Assembly (NCBI GenBank): GCA_964434165.1
Contig: CAYSUS010000054.1
Coordinates: 1-47,057 of the forward strand
Length of the DNA stretch: 47,057 bases
Source of the DNA: CAYSUS01 sp964434165
GTDB taxonomy: Bacteria; Planctomycetota; Planctomycetia; Pirellulales; Thermoguttaceae
Direction: 5' to 3'
Shown in pieces: positions 1 to 7,284 of the stretch. The translations under genes and the position numbers were made by a program. Position 1 is the stretch's first letter. The number at the start of each line of letters is the position of its first letter. The notes beneath the pieces are model-generated. The model made no database searches. It saw only the letters and a program-made list of their open reading frames with translations, and had not been told where the DNA came from.

Positions 1-197
1 TTTCTCTGTAAAACGCGGGCCCCCGTGCGCCGCAATACCCGCTATCCAGAGGGGTGAGCGCCGCAGCGGTGGGCGTTTCCAAGCAGCGCGTGGCAACGAG
101 CCGCGCCCCCGGGGCGCGTGAAGGTCCGCTGTCGAGAGAGAGACACTCCCCCGCGAGCGTAATCTGGCCGGGTGAGGGAGCGGAAGCTGCGTAGCCC

Positions 198-219
198 GGC
201 CCGACGCCGTCGTCGGGCC
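198..219 (-). terminator. possible terminator hairpin after znuB
   Basis: Two perfect 9-base arms (GGCCCGACG and CGTCGGGCC) enclose a 4-base loop, 23 bases past the znuB stop. There is no T-rich tract on the minus-strand side, so it is not a classic intrinsic terminator; it could instead protect the 3' end. The rest of positions 1-241 shows no gene that I can support. Confidence 0.35.
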
Positions 220-241
220 ATTTCCTCCGGCACGGCGTGAG

Positions 242-1156
242 TCACGAACTGCGGCCATGCAGGTGTTCCGCGGCTGGGGGCTCGGGTCGCCGCGCCGGGG
301 AGCGGATCCACCAAAGAGGCTCCCGGCACCGCTTGCCGAACACCACGGCCAGGTAGGCCGCGCCCGCCACGAGGACGATGACCGGGCCGCTGCGCAGGTC
401 GGTCTGGAAGCTGATCGCCAGCCCCGAGGCCACCACCGCCATGCAGCAGGCGGCCGCCACGAGCATCATCGTGCCCAGGCGGCGCGTGAAGTGCCCGGCC
501 ACGGCGGCGGGCAGGGTCACCAGGGCGATGACCATAATGATGCCCACGACGCGGACCAGGAGCACGATCGACAGGGCCACCAGGCACAGCAGCAGGACGT
601 AGTACCGTTTCACGTGCACGCCGCGCAGGGCCGCGAACTCGTCGTCGAAGCACACGGCCACCAGCTTGTTGTGCAGGGCGACGGCCAGCCCCACGACCAC
701 GAGATCGAGGACAAGGACCATCCACAAGTCGCGGGCCCCGACCCAGAGGATATCGCCGAACAGGTAGTTCATCTCGCCGCGGTAGCCGGGGGTGCTCTGC
801 ATCAGCAGCAGCCCCGAGGCCATGCCGATCGACCAGACCGCGCCGATCACCGTGTCCTCGCGCTCGCCCGCGTACAGGCTCACCAGTCCGATCACCACGG
901 CCGAGACCAGGGCCGCGGCCACGGCCCCGAGCATGGGGCTGCACCAGGTGAGGCCGTGAACTTCGCGAAGGAAAAGCCCCAGGCCGATGCCGCCCAGCAC
1001 GCAGTGGGCGATGGCCGCGGCGATGTAGGTGATCCGCCGAGTGACCACGTAGGTGCCCACGATGCCGAAGGCGACGCTGGCCAACAGGCCCACGGCCAGG
1101 GCGTAGCGGAGGAACGCCATGTGGGGCTCGGCCAGGGCGCGGAACAGCTCAGGCAT
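242..1156 (-). CDS. znuB: Zinc/manganese-type ABC transporter permease (ZnuB family)
   Basis: This is the membrane subunit of a metal-uptake ABC transporter of the ABC-3 family, which moves Zn or Mn delivered by the binding protein across the inner membrane. The 304 residues hold about eight hydrophobic helices. The segment near residues 25-55 (GIVGTYVVTRRITYIAAAIAHCVLGGIGLG) matches the typical start of the family, where S/A-H-x-x-x-G-G is conserved. The length fits the usual 260-300. The ATG at 1154-1156 lies 8 bases inside the end of the upstream ATPase gene, so the two are translationally coupled. It is the last gene of a four-gene operon. Zn rather than Mn is inferred from the His/Asp-rich binding protein. 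Confidence 0.92.
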   Translation of the reverse strand: MPELFRALAEPHMAFLRYALAVGLLASVAFGIVGTYVVTRRITYIAAAIAHCVLGGIGLGLFLREVHGLTWCSPMLGAVAAALVSAVVIGLVSLYAGEREDTVIGAVWSIGMASGLLLMQSTPGYRGEMNYLFGDILWVGARDLWMVLVLDLVVVGLAVALHNKLVAVCFDDEFAALRGVHVKRYYVLLLCLVALSIVLLVRVVGIIMVIALVTLPAAVAGHFTRRLGTMMLVAAACCMAVVASGLAISFQTDLRSGPVIVLVAGAAYLAVVFGKRCREPLWWIRSPARRPEPPAAEHLHGRSS

Positions 1157-1946
1157 GCGGATGACCTTCGACCGGGCAGCGGTGATCGTGGCGGACCATG
1201 CGGACGTCCCCCTCGTAGATCTCGCGGATCGTCTCGCCGGTCAGCTCGCTGGTGGGGTGGACCACCACGCGGCGGTTCACGCAGACCACGCTCTGGACTT
1301 CGCGCACCACGAAGCCCAGGTCGTGGGAGACCATGACGATCGTCATCCGCTCGGCCAGCCGCCTGAGAATCTCCATCACCTGGGCCTCGCCGCGCACGTC
1401 GATGTTGGCGGTGGGCTCGTCCATCAGGAGCATTTCCGGCCGGCAGCAGAGCGCCCGGGCGATCAGCGCCCGCTGCCGCTGCCCGCCCGAGAGCGCCGCG
1501 AAGGGGCGCCGCGTTTGGTCCGCCATGCCGACCTCGTCGAGGGCCTCCACGGCGGCCTTGCGGTCGTCGCGCCCGAACCAGCCCAGCAGGCCCGACAGCC
1601 CCTTCCCGCCCAGGCGCCCCATGAGCACGATGTCCATCACGGTCATGGGGAACTGCGGATCGAACCGCATGTGCTGCGGCATGTAGCCGACGCGCCTCCG
1701 CGCGCGCTCGGGCGGCTGGCCGAACAGCAGCACGTTGCCCGAGGTCGGCCTGAGCAAGCCGAGGACGAGCTTCAGCAGCGTGGTCTTGCCCCCGCCGTTC
1801 GGCCCGACGACCGACACCCACTGGCCACGATCGATGGTGAGATTCACGTCCTCCAGCACGGTCGCGCCATCGTAGGCGAACGCGAGGCCGCGGACCACGA
1901 TCGGCGGGGCGTCGGCGGCCACGGCATCCCATCGCGTGCGGCTCAT
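1149..1946 (-). CDS. znuC: Zinc/manganese-type ABC transporter ATP-binding protein (ZnuC family)
   Basis: This is the cytoplasmic ATPase that powers the neighbouring permease. Its 265 residues contain a Walker A (GPNGGGKTTLL), a Q-loop (YMPQHMRFD), an ABC signature (LSGGQRQRALIARAL), a Walker B (MLLMDEPTANID) and a switch histidine (MVSHDLG). The C-terminus ends in a His-rich stretch (RHDHRCPVEGHPHA), as many metal-transport ATPases do. The start is the ATG at 1944-1946, which overlaps the znuA stop by 4 bases (ATGA). An upstream extension of the same frame exists but has no homology and runs through znuA, so it was not used. Confidence 0.93.
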   Translation of the reverse strand: MSRTRWDAVAADAPPIVVRGLAFAYDGATVLEDVNLTIDRGQWVSVVGPNGGGKTTLLKLVLGLLRPTSGNVLLFGQPPERARRRVGYMPQHMRFDPQFPMTVMDIVLMGRLGGKGLSGLLGWFGRDDRKAAVEALDEVGMADQTRRPFAALSGGQRQRALIARALCCRPEMLLMDEPTANIDVRGEAQVMEILRRLAERMTIVMVSHDLGFVVREVQSVVCVNRRVVVHPTSELTGETIREIYEGDVRMVRHDHRCPVEGHPHA

Positions 1947-3019
1947 GGTTTCGCACCGTCCGGTCCGGCGGGAGTCGAATGCTCGAGGGCCTCGGCCACC
2001 TTGGCCGCGATGTCCTCGATGTTGGCCAGCACGTCGCGCTCGAGGATGTCCAGGACGATCACCTTGGCGTCGATGGCCCGGGCCACGACCTCGGCTCCGC
2101 GCTGATCGAACTGGGGCTGCACGAAGATCGCCGCCGCGCCGTCCCGGCGCGCCCGGGCGACCAGATCGCGAAGCTGGCGGGGCGAGGGATCCTTGCCCTC
2201 GGTCTCGATGGGGACCTGTTCCAGGCCGTAGGCCTCGGCGAAGTAGCCGAAGGCCGGGTGGAACACGTAGAACCGCCGCCCCTTGTACGGCTCGAGCATC
2301 GCGGCGACGCGGCGGTCCGTCCGGTTGATCTCCTTTACCAGGACCGCGAGGTTCTCCTGGTAGTGCTCCGCTTTCTCCGAATCGACGCTGGCCAGGGCCC
2401 GCGCGATGTTCTCCGCCTGGACGCACAGCAGGGTCGGCGAGAGCCAGATATGCGGGTCGAGGCCGTGATCGTGCCCGTGATCGTGCCCGTGATCGTGCCC
2501 GTGATCGTGCCCGTGATCGTGCCCGTGGTCGTGCCCGTGGTCGTGCCCGTGGTCGTGCCCGTGGTCGTGCGCCGCGTGGTCGTGCGCGGCGTGGTCGTGC
2601 GCGGCGTGGTCGTGCGCGGCGTGGTCGCAGGCCGCTTCGGCCATGTGCCGGAGCGTGATCCCCTGGGCCGTGTTGACGACGACCAGGTCCGGGTTCGCCT
2701 CGCGAATCGGCCCCAGGAGCGATTCCTCCATCGCCAGGCCGATCTTCAGGTACAGTGCGGCCTGGGCGAGCGAGGCCGTCTGCCGCGGCGTGGGCTGGAA
2801 CGTGTGCGGATCGGACCCGGCGTCCACGAGCACGTGGACCTCGACCCGGTCGCCGCCGATCCGCTCGGCCAGGCAGGCGACCGGTTCGATGGCCGCGAAC
2901 ACGATCAGCTTGTCGGGCTGCGGCGCCGTTGCGGCCGGGCCGCACCCGGCAAGCGCCAACAGGGGCAGCACGAGGGAGAATGAAGTCGTCGCGGCGTGGT
3001 CGGTCGGGAGTTTTCTCAT
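1943..3019 (-). CDS. znuA: Zinc ABC transporter substrate-binding lipoprotein (ZnuA family)
   Basis: This is the extracytoplasmic metal-binding protein of the transporter, 358 residues. The N-terminus is a lipoprotein signal ending in LLALAGC. The fold follows the cluster A-I family: an early EPVACLAERIGGDRVEVHVLVDAGSDPHTFQPTP segment with the first metal-ligand His, then a long loop made almost only of His, Asp, Ala and Gly (about residues 130-185), then GLDPHIWLSP with the second ligand, FYVFHPAFGYFAEAYGL with the third, and a C-terminal half ending near FVQPQFDQRG. His/Asp loops of this kind are known in zinc-specific members and argue for Zn over Mn. The start ATG at 3017-3019 shares one base with the stop of the upstream regulator gene (TGATG). 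Confidence 0.93.
   Translation of the reverse strand: MRKLPTDHAATTSFSLVLPLLALAGCGPAATAPQPDKLIVFAAIEPVACLAERIGGDRVEVHVLVDAGSDPHTFQPTPRQTASLAQAALYLKIGLAMEESLLGPIREANPDLVVVNTAQGITLRHMAEAACDHAAHDHAAHDHAAHDHAAHDHGHDHGHDHGHDHGHDHGHDHGHDHGHDHGHDHGLDPHIWLSPTLLCVQAENIARALASVDSEKAEHYQENLAVLVKEINRTDRRVAAMLEPYKGRRFYVFHPAFGYFAEAYGLEQVPIETEGKDPSPRQLRDLVARARRDGAAAIFVQPQFDQRGAEVVARAIDAKVIVLDILERDVLANIEDIAAKVAEALEHSTPAGPDGAKP
2463..2630 (-). repeat. 12-bp and 15-bp tandem repeats coding the His/Asp loop of ZnuA
   Basis: Nine 12-base units (2463-2570, coding HDHG) are followed by four 15-base units (2571-2630, coding roughly HAAHD). Within the 12-base block, five neighbouring units use GAT for Asp and the other four use GAC, so the units have spread as two homogenised groups. 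Copy number is probably variable between strains. Confidence 0.9.
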
Positions 3020-3297
3020 CACGGCCTTCCTTTGCGGGCGCCGGCCGCACATACGAGGTGGAACGCGTGGCAATCGCCGCACTCCTCGACCGGATGCGTG
3101 CGCGCGAACTCGTTCCAGTGGCGCCGCTGGTCGGGGGAGAGGCTGCCCGTGCCCTGGCACAGGGGGCAGGCGTGGTCGAGGGCCTGAAGGATCGCCGAGC
3201 GGATGAACTCCGACCGGTTCGGGATGCGGCGGATCACCTCCCACAGGGACTCATCCACCTTGAAGGAGACGATTTCCTGCTTTCGTTGCGTGGCCAT
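3019..3297 (-). CDS. Ribbon-helix-helix regulator with cysteine/histidine metal site
   Basis: This 92-residue protein is probably the regulator of the zinc operon it leads. Residues 8-42 look like a ribbon-helix-helix DNA-binding unit (strand EIVSFKV, then helices with NRSEFIRSAILQAL). After it come CPLC (44-47), His60, His68, CGDC (73-76), His77, His80 and Cys83, enough ligands for at least one structural or sensing metal. Its stop shares a base with the znuA start, so the two are co-translated. ZnuABC is usually controlled by Zur (Fur family); a ribbon-helix-helix protein in this place, with cysteine pairs unlike NikR, is unusual. A role as metal-responsive autorepressor is inferred from fold, ligands and position. 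Confidence 0.85.
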   Translation of the reverse strand: MATQRKQEIVSFKVDESLWEVIRRIPNRSEFIRSAILQALDHACPLCQGTGSLSPDQRRHWNEFARTHPVEECGDCHAFHLVCAAGARKGRP

Positions 3298-3331
3298 GCC
3301 GGGTTTCGGATACTCGCGGGTCGGGTCGGGC

Positions 3332-3348
3332 TTATTACTTTATATTAC
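3332..3348 (-). promoter_or_regulatory. AT-rich promoter/operator of the zinc operon
   Basis: In otherwise very GC-rich DNA this stretch is almost all A/T. On the plus strand it holds TATTAC at 3333-3338 and again at 3343-3348, exactly 10 bases (one helix turn) apart. On the minus strand it contains a TATAAA-like -10, about 40 bases before the regulator start. Direct repeats one turn apart suit a pair of ribbon-helix-helix dimers, so autoregulation is the natural guess. The rest of the 3298-3420 gap shows nothing else. Confidence 0.55.
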
Positions 3349-3420
3349 CATGCGGCCGGCCCGGCAAGCCCGGAAGTAAATGCGGGAGAAGCAGGCGGCG
3401 CGGCCGGCTACCAAACGCCG

Positions 3421-4374
3421 TCACCCGGACGGCGCCACCCACTGGCCGTCGCGGTAGAGGCACTTGCGGGGATCGAGATCCGTGAGCGACTCCAGCGACA
3501 GGGCCGGCATGGGCTCCATCCGGCCCATGCGAACGGCGTCGGACCACGTGTCGGCCACCGGGGCCGCCGCGGCGGCTTCCCCGACGGGCTGGATATCGCC
3601 GCTGAACACGAGCTCGATCTGGAGCAGCTTGCCCAACAGGTCGCTGGGAGGCGGCTTGCGGCGGTACTCGCGGCAGGCCCGCATGAACTCGTCGAACGAG
3701 AGGAACTCCTCGAACTGGGCGAACTGCTTGCGGTAGTAGCCGCGCTCGGCGAGCATCCGCGCGCTGTCCGCCTTGCCCTGGCGCAGGAGCCGAATCGGCT
3801 TGAGCACCGAGGCCGGCAGCTCGCGGCGCTCCGACGCGGCGGGACCTGCCGAGACGTCCGGGGCCTGGAGCAGGCGGCGGTCGTGCTCGGGGTCGAGCAG
3901 GAACGCCATGGCGCGGAACTTGCGCTCTTCGGCCGCAGACCGAGCCAGGCCCGCCATGCCCAACAGGCACGCCCGACCCAGGCGCGGCGGGTCGAGCCAG
4001 GCGGCGATGAGGTACAGGCGGATCGCCGCCTCGCGGGCATCGGGGTCCTCGCGCTTCTCGGCCAGTTCGTCGGCGTAGTCGCGGTAGGCGCTGGGGTTGT
4101 CGGGCGCGAGCTCCGCAAGCCGCTGGGGGGAGACCGTGACCAGCACCTCGTCGATCTCGGCACGCGGGATCTGTCGCAGGTAGGTGCTTCCGTCGGCCCG
4201 CGTCTGGCGCACGACGATCGTGTCCGTGTCCTCGCGGACCAGGGCCGCCTTGATGGGCGGCTTGCCGCCCTTGAGCAGCACTACGACGGCCCCGGCCGGC
4301 CGGCCGGCCGCGAGCAGGACCAGGGCCGACAGCAGCGCCGCAAGGGATCGATGCTTCAGTGGCCGGGATATCAT
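3421..4374 (-). CDS. Secreted protein of unknown function, last gene of the ExbBD operon
   Basis: I do not recognise a named family. The 317 residues begin with a signal peptide (KHRSLAALLSALVLLAAGRPAGA). A short beta-rich unit follows (about 30-75: VVVLLKGGKPPIKAALVREDTDTIVVRQ), which resembles the small SH3-like N-terminal units common in planctomycete secreted proteins. The rest is helical, with a possible TPR-like stretch near residues 95-150. The ATG at 4372-4374 overlaps the stop of the 944-aa gene by 4 bases (ATGA), so it is coupled to that gene. The similar N-terminal beta unit in the product of 11863-13107, in the same operon, hints that the two share a partner. Confidence 0.8.
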   Translation of the reverse strand: MISRPLKHRSLAALLSALVLLAAGRPAGAVVVLLKGGKPPIKAALVREDTDTIVVRQTRADGSTYLRQIPRAEIDEVLVTVSPQRLAELAPDNPSAYRDYADELAEKREDPDAREAAIRLYLIAAWLDPPRLGRACLLGMAGLARSAAEERKFRAMAFLLDPEHDRRLLQAPDVSAGPAASERRELPASVLKPIRLLRQGKADSARMLAERGYYRKQFAQFEEFLSFDEFMRACREYRRKPPPSDLLGKLLQIELVFSGDIQPVGEAAAAAPVADTWSDAVRMGRMEPMPALSLESLTDLDPRKCLYRDGQWVAPSG

Positions 4375-7205
4375 GGGGCCTCGCTCAACAGGAGCCAGGT
4401 CTGCAGGATGGCGCGCCGGCCGTCGCGTAGCTGCACGAGCAGGTCCGCCGCCCCGCCGTCGCGGGCTGCCAGGTCGGCCACGATGCGGTCGGCCTCGGCC
4501 GCGCGCTGCGGGCGGCGCGCGGCAACCTCGGCCGCCGCGAGGCGCAGCCACTGGCGATCCAGAAGCACGGTTCGGGCCAGGTCGGTGGGGCCCAGGTAGT
4601 CCGCGGCCGTCAACCGATGCGCGAGCTCGCCCAGCCGCGCCCGGTCTTCGGGGCGCAGGTTCTTTCGCCCCAGTATCGCGGCGAGCCGCCGGACTTCGAG
4701 CCTCAGCCGTGCGGAGGGCGATGTGGCGGCCTGGTACTCCTCGGCCGGAATGCCCAGCAGTTGGGATTCCGCGGCCAGGTAGTCCATGAACGCCTCCGAC
4801 GCGGCGTTGCCAAGCCGGCCCAGCTCGGAGCCCCCCGCGCCGCTCTCTTGCGGCAGGCGCTCCAGCACGTCCTTCAGGAGGAGATAGCGGAGGGCCCCGC
4901 GCCAGTTCTCCTCTCGGCCCAGCTCGATCGCCCGGCCCAGCACCCCGGAGACGACCTCCACGGCCCGCTCCTGGCTCAACTGGCAGGTCATCATCTCGTC
5001 GGCCAGGGCCAGCCGGAGCGCGCGCCAGCGCCCCAAGCCCGGCAGGTGCGCGGCGACGCGCTGGAACTCGGTTTCCGGCTTGCTGCTGAGCAGGTAGTCG
5101 GCCAGCACCGCGGCCTGGTCCGGCTGGATGTCTTGAAGCTGGCCCGCGAATCGCCGCAGCGCCGTGATGAAGAAGATGCACCGGTCGCGATCGTCGATGG
5201 CGCGGTGCCGGCGGAGGCTTTTGGTCAGCGCGTCCACCTCGGCCAGGGCCACGGGCGCGACGTAGGGCCCGCGGGGCGCCCGGCCCCCGGGCTTGGCGCC
5301 CGAGGTGGGCAACGGCTGGGGCGGCTTCCACTCGAAGACCGCGCGGCCGAGCTCGTCGAAGGTCCTCGCACCCAGTTCGCCCCGCGAGAGGGCCATGGCC
5401 AGCGTGCCCAGCCCGGCCAGGCGCACCGCCTGCGCCAGCGCCTCCTCCGGTGAGGCGACCGGGGAGGACGCCTCGTCGATGATGCGCCGGGCGCGGATCT
5501 CGAGCAAGCGCCAGCGATCGGGCACGGTCATGTTGGCCGGGTCCACCGAAAGCCCCAGGCGCTCTCGCAGCAGTTGGGCCACGGCGGCCGGATCGGTCGC
5601 GTCGGTGCGCGCTCCTGCGCGGCGAAGCAGGAGCTCGCGCAGAAATACGCGAAGCTCCGCGCTCGTGGTGGTCTCGTACAACTCGACCATCTTCAGCACG
5701 TTCATCGGCTCGGAGGAAGCCACGCACTCGCGGATCGACGACTCGTGCTCGATCCAGTCTTCGCCGATGCGCGGAAGCAGCGCGGCCAGGACGTCCGCTT
5801 CCAGGCGCCGCCGCGTCCCCTGGTCGAGCAGGCCGTTCGCGGCGTCGTTGAGCGTGCGGAAACGGCTCCGCGCCATGGCCGGCTCGGCCACGGCCAGCGC
5901 GGTCACGAAGCGGTAGCACCGCACCAGGACCGCCTTCAGGCATCGCCGCGCTAGCGCGCCGCGCTCCTCGCCGCGATCCACGGGCGCCCCGATCGCCTGG
6001 CCCAGGCTCACGGCGAGGGCCTCGGCCCGCGCGTCGGGCAGGGCCTCGCGCTTCAACGCGGCCACCGCCGTGCCGACCGCGGCCACCACGGGCAGGAAAT
6101 CCTCCTCGGTGGCGGGCACGTCCGCACCGCGACGGGGAAGCCCCTCGAGCAAAGCCTCGCGCAGACGCCTCGCCGCGTCGTCCGACGGATCGAGGGCGTG
6201 GGCCCCGACCAGGATCTCGCGCATGACCTGCAAGGCCGCGGCGTCGTCCACCGCCGCGGGGGCCAATCCGGCAAGATGCTCGTAGGCGCCGGCCCGCGTT
6301 TCCGGATCGCCCGACTGCATGGCCTGGAGGATCGGGCCGCTTCCCTCCAGCACGCGGTGCGCCCGGCCCACGGCCACGGCGAGGTCCACGTCCCACCATT
6401 CGTTGTCCGGCGGGGGCGGCTTCGACTCCTTCTCGGCGGGCGGCTGGGATTCCTCGTCGGGCTGCCCGGCGGGCGCCTCGGCCTCGACCGTGCCCGTCAG
6501 GCTCTGAAGCACGTCGCGCGGCAGGACGATGAACGCCAGCAGCCCTCCCACGGCGAATACCGCGACCAGGGCCAGACCGAGCGCCGCGTATCCCATCCAG
6601 CCCCGGCGGCGCACCGTGGTGACGTAACGGGAGAGGACCGCGGCCACCTCGTCCCGGGTGAGCCCCCATTGCTTGCCCTCACTGTGCACGCGCTGCCAGG
6701 TGGCATGGTCGATCCACCCGTTCTCGCCGACGCGCTGGCTGACCATTTCCGCCAGGTACTGCCTGGCCTCGGCCTTGGAGACGGCACGGATGCCGTTCTC
6801 CACGGCCACGCGCCGGACCGTGCCCCGTGCGATCTCCTCGGGCAGCTCGTAGCGGTTGCAGCCCGCGTCGATCAGGGCATGCTCGACCGGGGCGGTGAGC
6901 ACGTCGCGCTTCTGCTTGCGGAGGCTGCGAACCACGTTCTTGGCGAACCGCTCCAGGCGATGTTGCTCTTCGGGGGAAAGGGTCGGATGCGCCGCGCCCG
7001 CGTCGGCCGGGCCCGACACCGCCGCCAGGAACTCCTCTTCGGAGAGCCCCAGCTCCCGGGCCAGCGCGCGCAGCTTGATCTGGCTGGCGGCATTGATGCC
7101 GCCATGGGCCGCCAGGATGGGCGCGGCGCGGACCTGGAACCTGCGGACCTTCTGGTCCGCGTCCTCGGTACGGGGCGGCGGCTTCTTCGGTCTGCGAGTC
7201 GCCAT
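4371..7205 (-). CDS. Large single-pass membrane protein of unknown function
   Basis: This 944-residue protein matches no family I can name. Residues 1-200 are charged and helical and should be cytoplasmic (start MATRRPKKPPPR). One membrane helix lies at about 204-228 (MGYAALGLALVAVFAVGGLLAFIVL), preceded by RRR, which fits a cytoplasmic N-terminus. The remaining ~710 residues are helical and would sit in the periplasm. The ATG at 7203-7205 is preferred over an upstream alternative because the coding character begins there. It follows the TPR-like gene by about 80 bases and overlaps the next gene. In the operon it could be the scaffold or the force-receiving partner of ExbB/ExbD; this is a guess from topology. 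Confidence 0.82.
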   Translation of the reverse strand: MATRRPKKPPPRTEDADQKVRRFQVRAAPILAAHGGINAASQIKLRALARELGLSEEEFLAAVSGPADAGAAHPTLSPEEQHRLERFAKNVVRSLRKQKRDVLTAPVEHALIDAGCNRYELPEEIARGTVRRVAVENGIRAVSKAEARQYLAEMVSQRVGENGWIDHATWQRVHSEGKQWGLTRDEVAAVLSRYVTTVRRRGWMGYAALGLALVAVFAVGGLLAFIVLPRDVLQSLTGTVEAEAPAGQPDEESQPPAEKESKPPPPDNEWWDVDLAVAVGRAHRVLEGSGPILQAMQSGDPETRAGAYEHLAGLAPAAVDDAAALQVMREILVGAHALDPSDDAARRLREALLEGLPRRGADVPATEEDFLPVVAAVGTAVAALKREALPDARAEALAVSLGQAIGAPVDRGEERGALARRCLKAVLVRCYRFVTALAVAEPAMARSRFRTLNDAANGLLDQGTRRRLEADVLAALLPRIGEDWIEHESSIRECVASSEPMNVLKMVELYETTTSAELRVFLRELLLRRAGARTDATDPAAVAQLLRERLGLSVDPANMTVPDRWRLLEIRARRIIDEASSPVASPEEALAQAVRLAGLGTLAMALSRGELGARTFDELGRAVFEWKPPQPLPTSGAKPGGRAPRGPYVAPVALAEVDALTKSLRRHRAIDDRDRCIFFITALRRFAGQLQDIQPDQAAVLADYLLSSKPETEFQRVAAHLPGLGRWRALRLALADEMMTCQLSQERAVEVVSGVLGRAIELGREENWRGALRYLLLKDVLERLPQESGAGGSELGRLGNAASEAFMDYLAAESQLLGIPAEEYQAATSPSARLRLEVRRLAAILGRKNLRPEDRARLGELAHRLTAADYLGPTDLARTVLLDRQWLRLAAAEVAARRPQRAAEADRIVADLAARDGGAADLLVQLRDGRRAILQTWLLLSEAP

Positions 7206-7237
7206 GAATCCCTGCGGGGCGGCGGCCGGAAGGCAGT

Positions 7238-7271
7238 TGAAACGCCCCAAATGGCGAGAAGGAGCGTTTCA
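7238..7271 (-). other. Intercistronic hairpin
   Basis: Eight-base arms (TGAAACGC and GCGTTTCA) flank an 18-base loop in the gap after the TPR-like gene. There is no T tract. It might stabilise or process the operon transcript between two long genes. Confidence 0.25.
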
Positions 7272-7284
7272 CGCGCCCTGCGGC

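Noticed and set aside
242..1156. Assigning the transporter to manganese
   Set aside because: Family members carry either metal, but the His/Asp loop in the binding protein favours zinc. Not decisive.
2463..2630. Short regular repeats that might suggest a CRISPR array
   Set aside because: There are no spacers; the units are contiguous and in frame within znuA.
1149..3050. A 633-codon frame that includes the znuC protein
   Set aside because: Only the part after 1946 has homology; the upstream half is an Arg/Pro-rich read-through of znuA in another frame.
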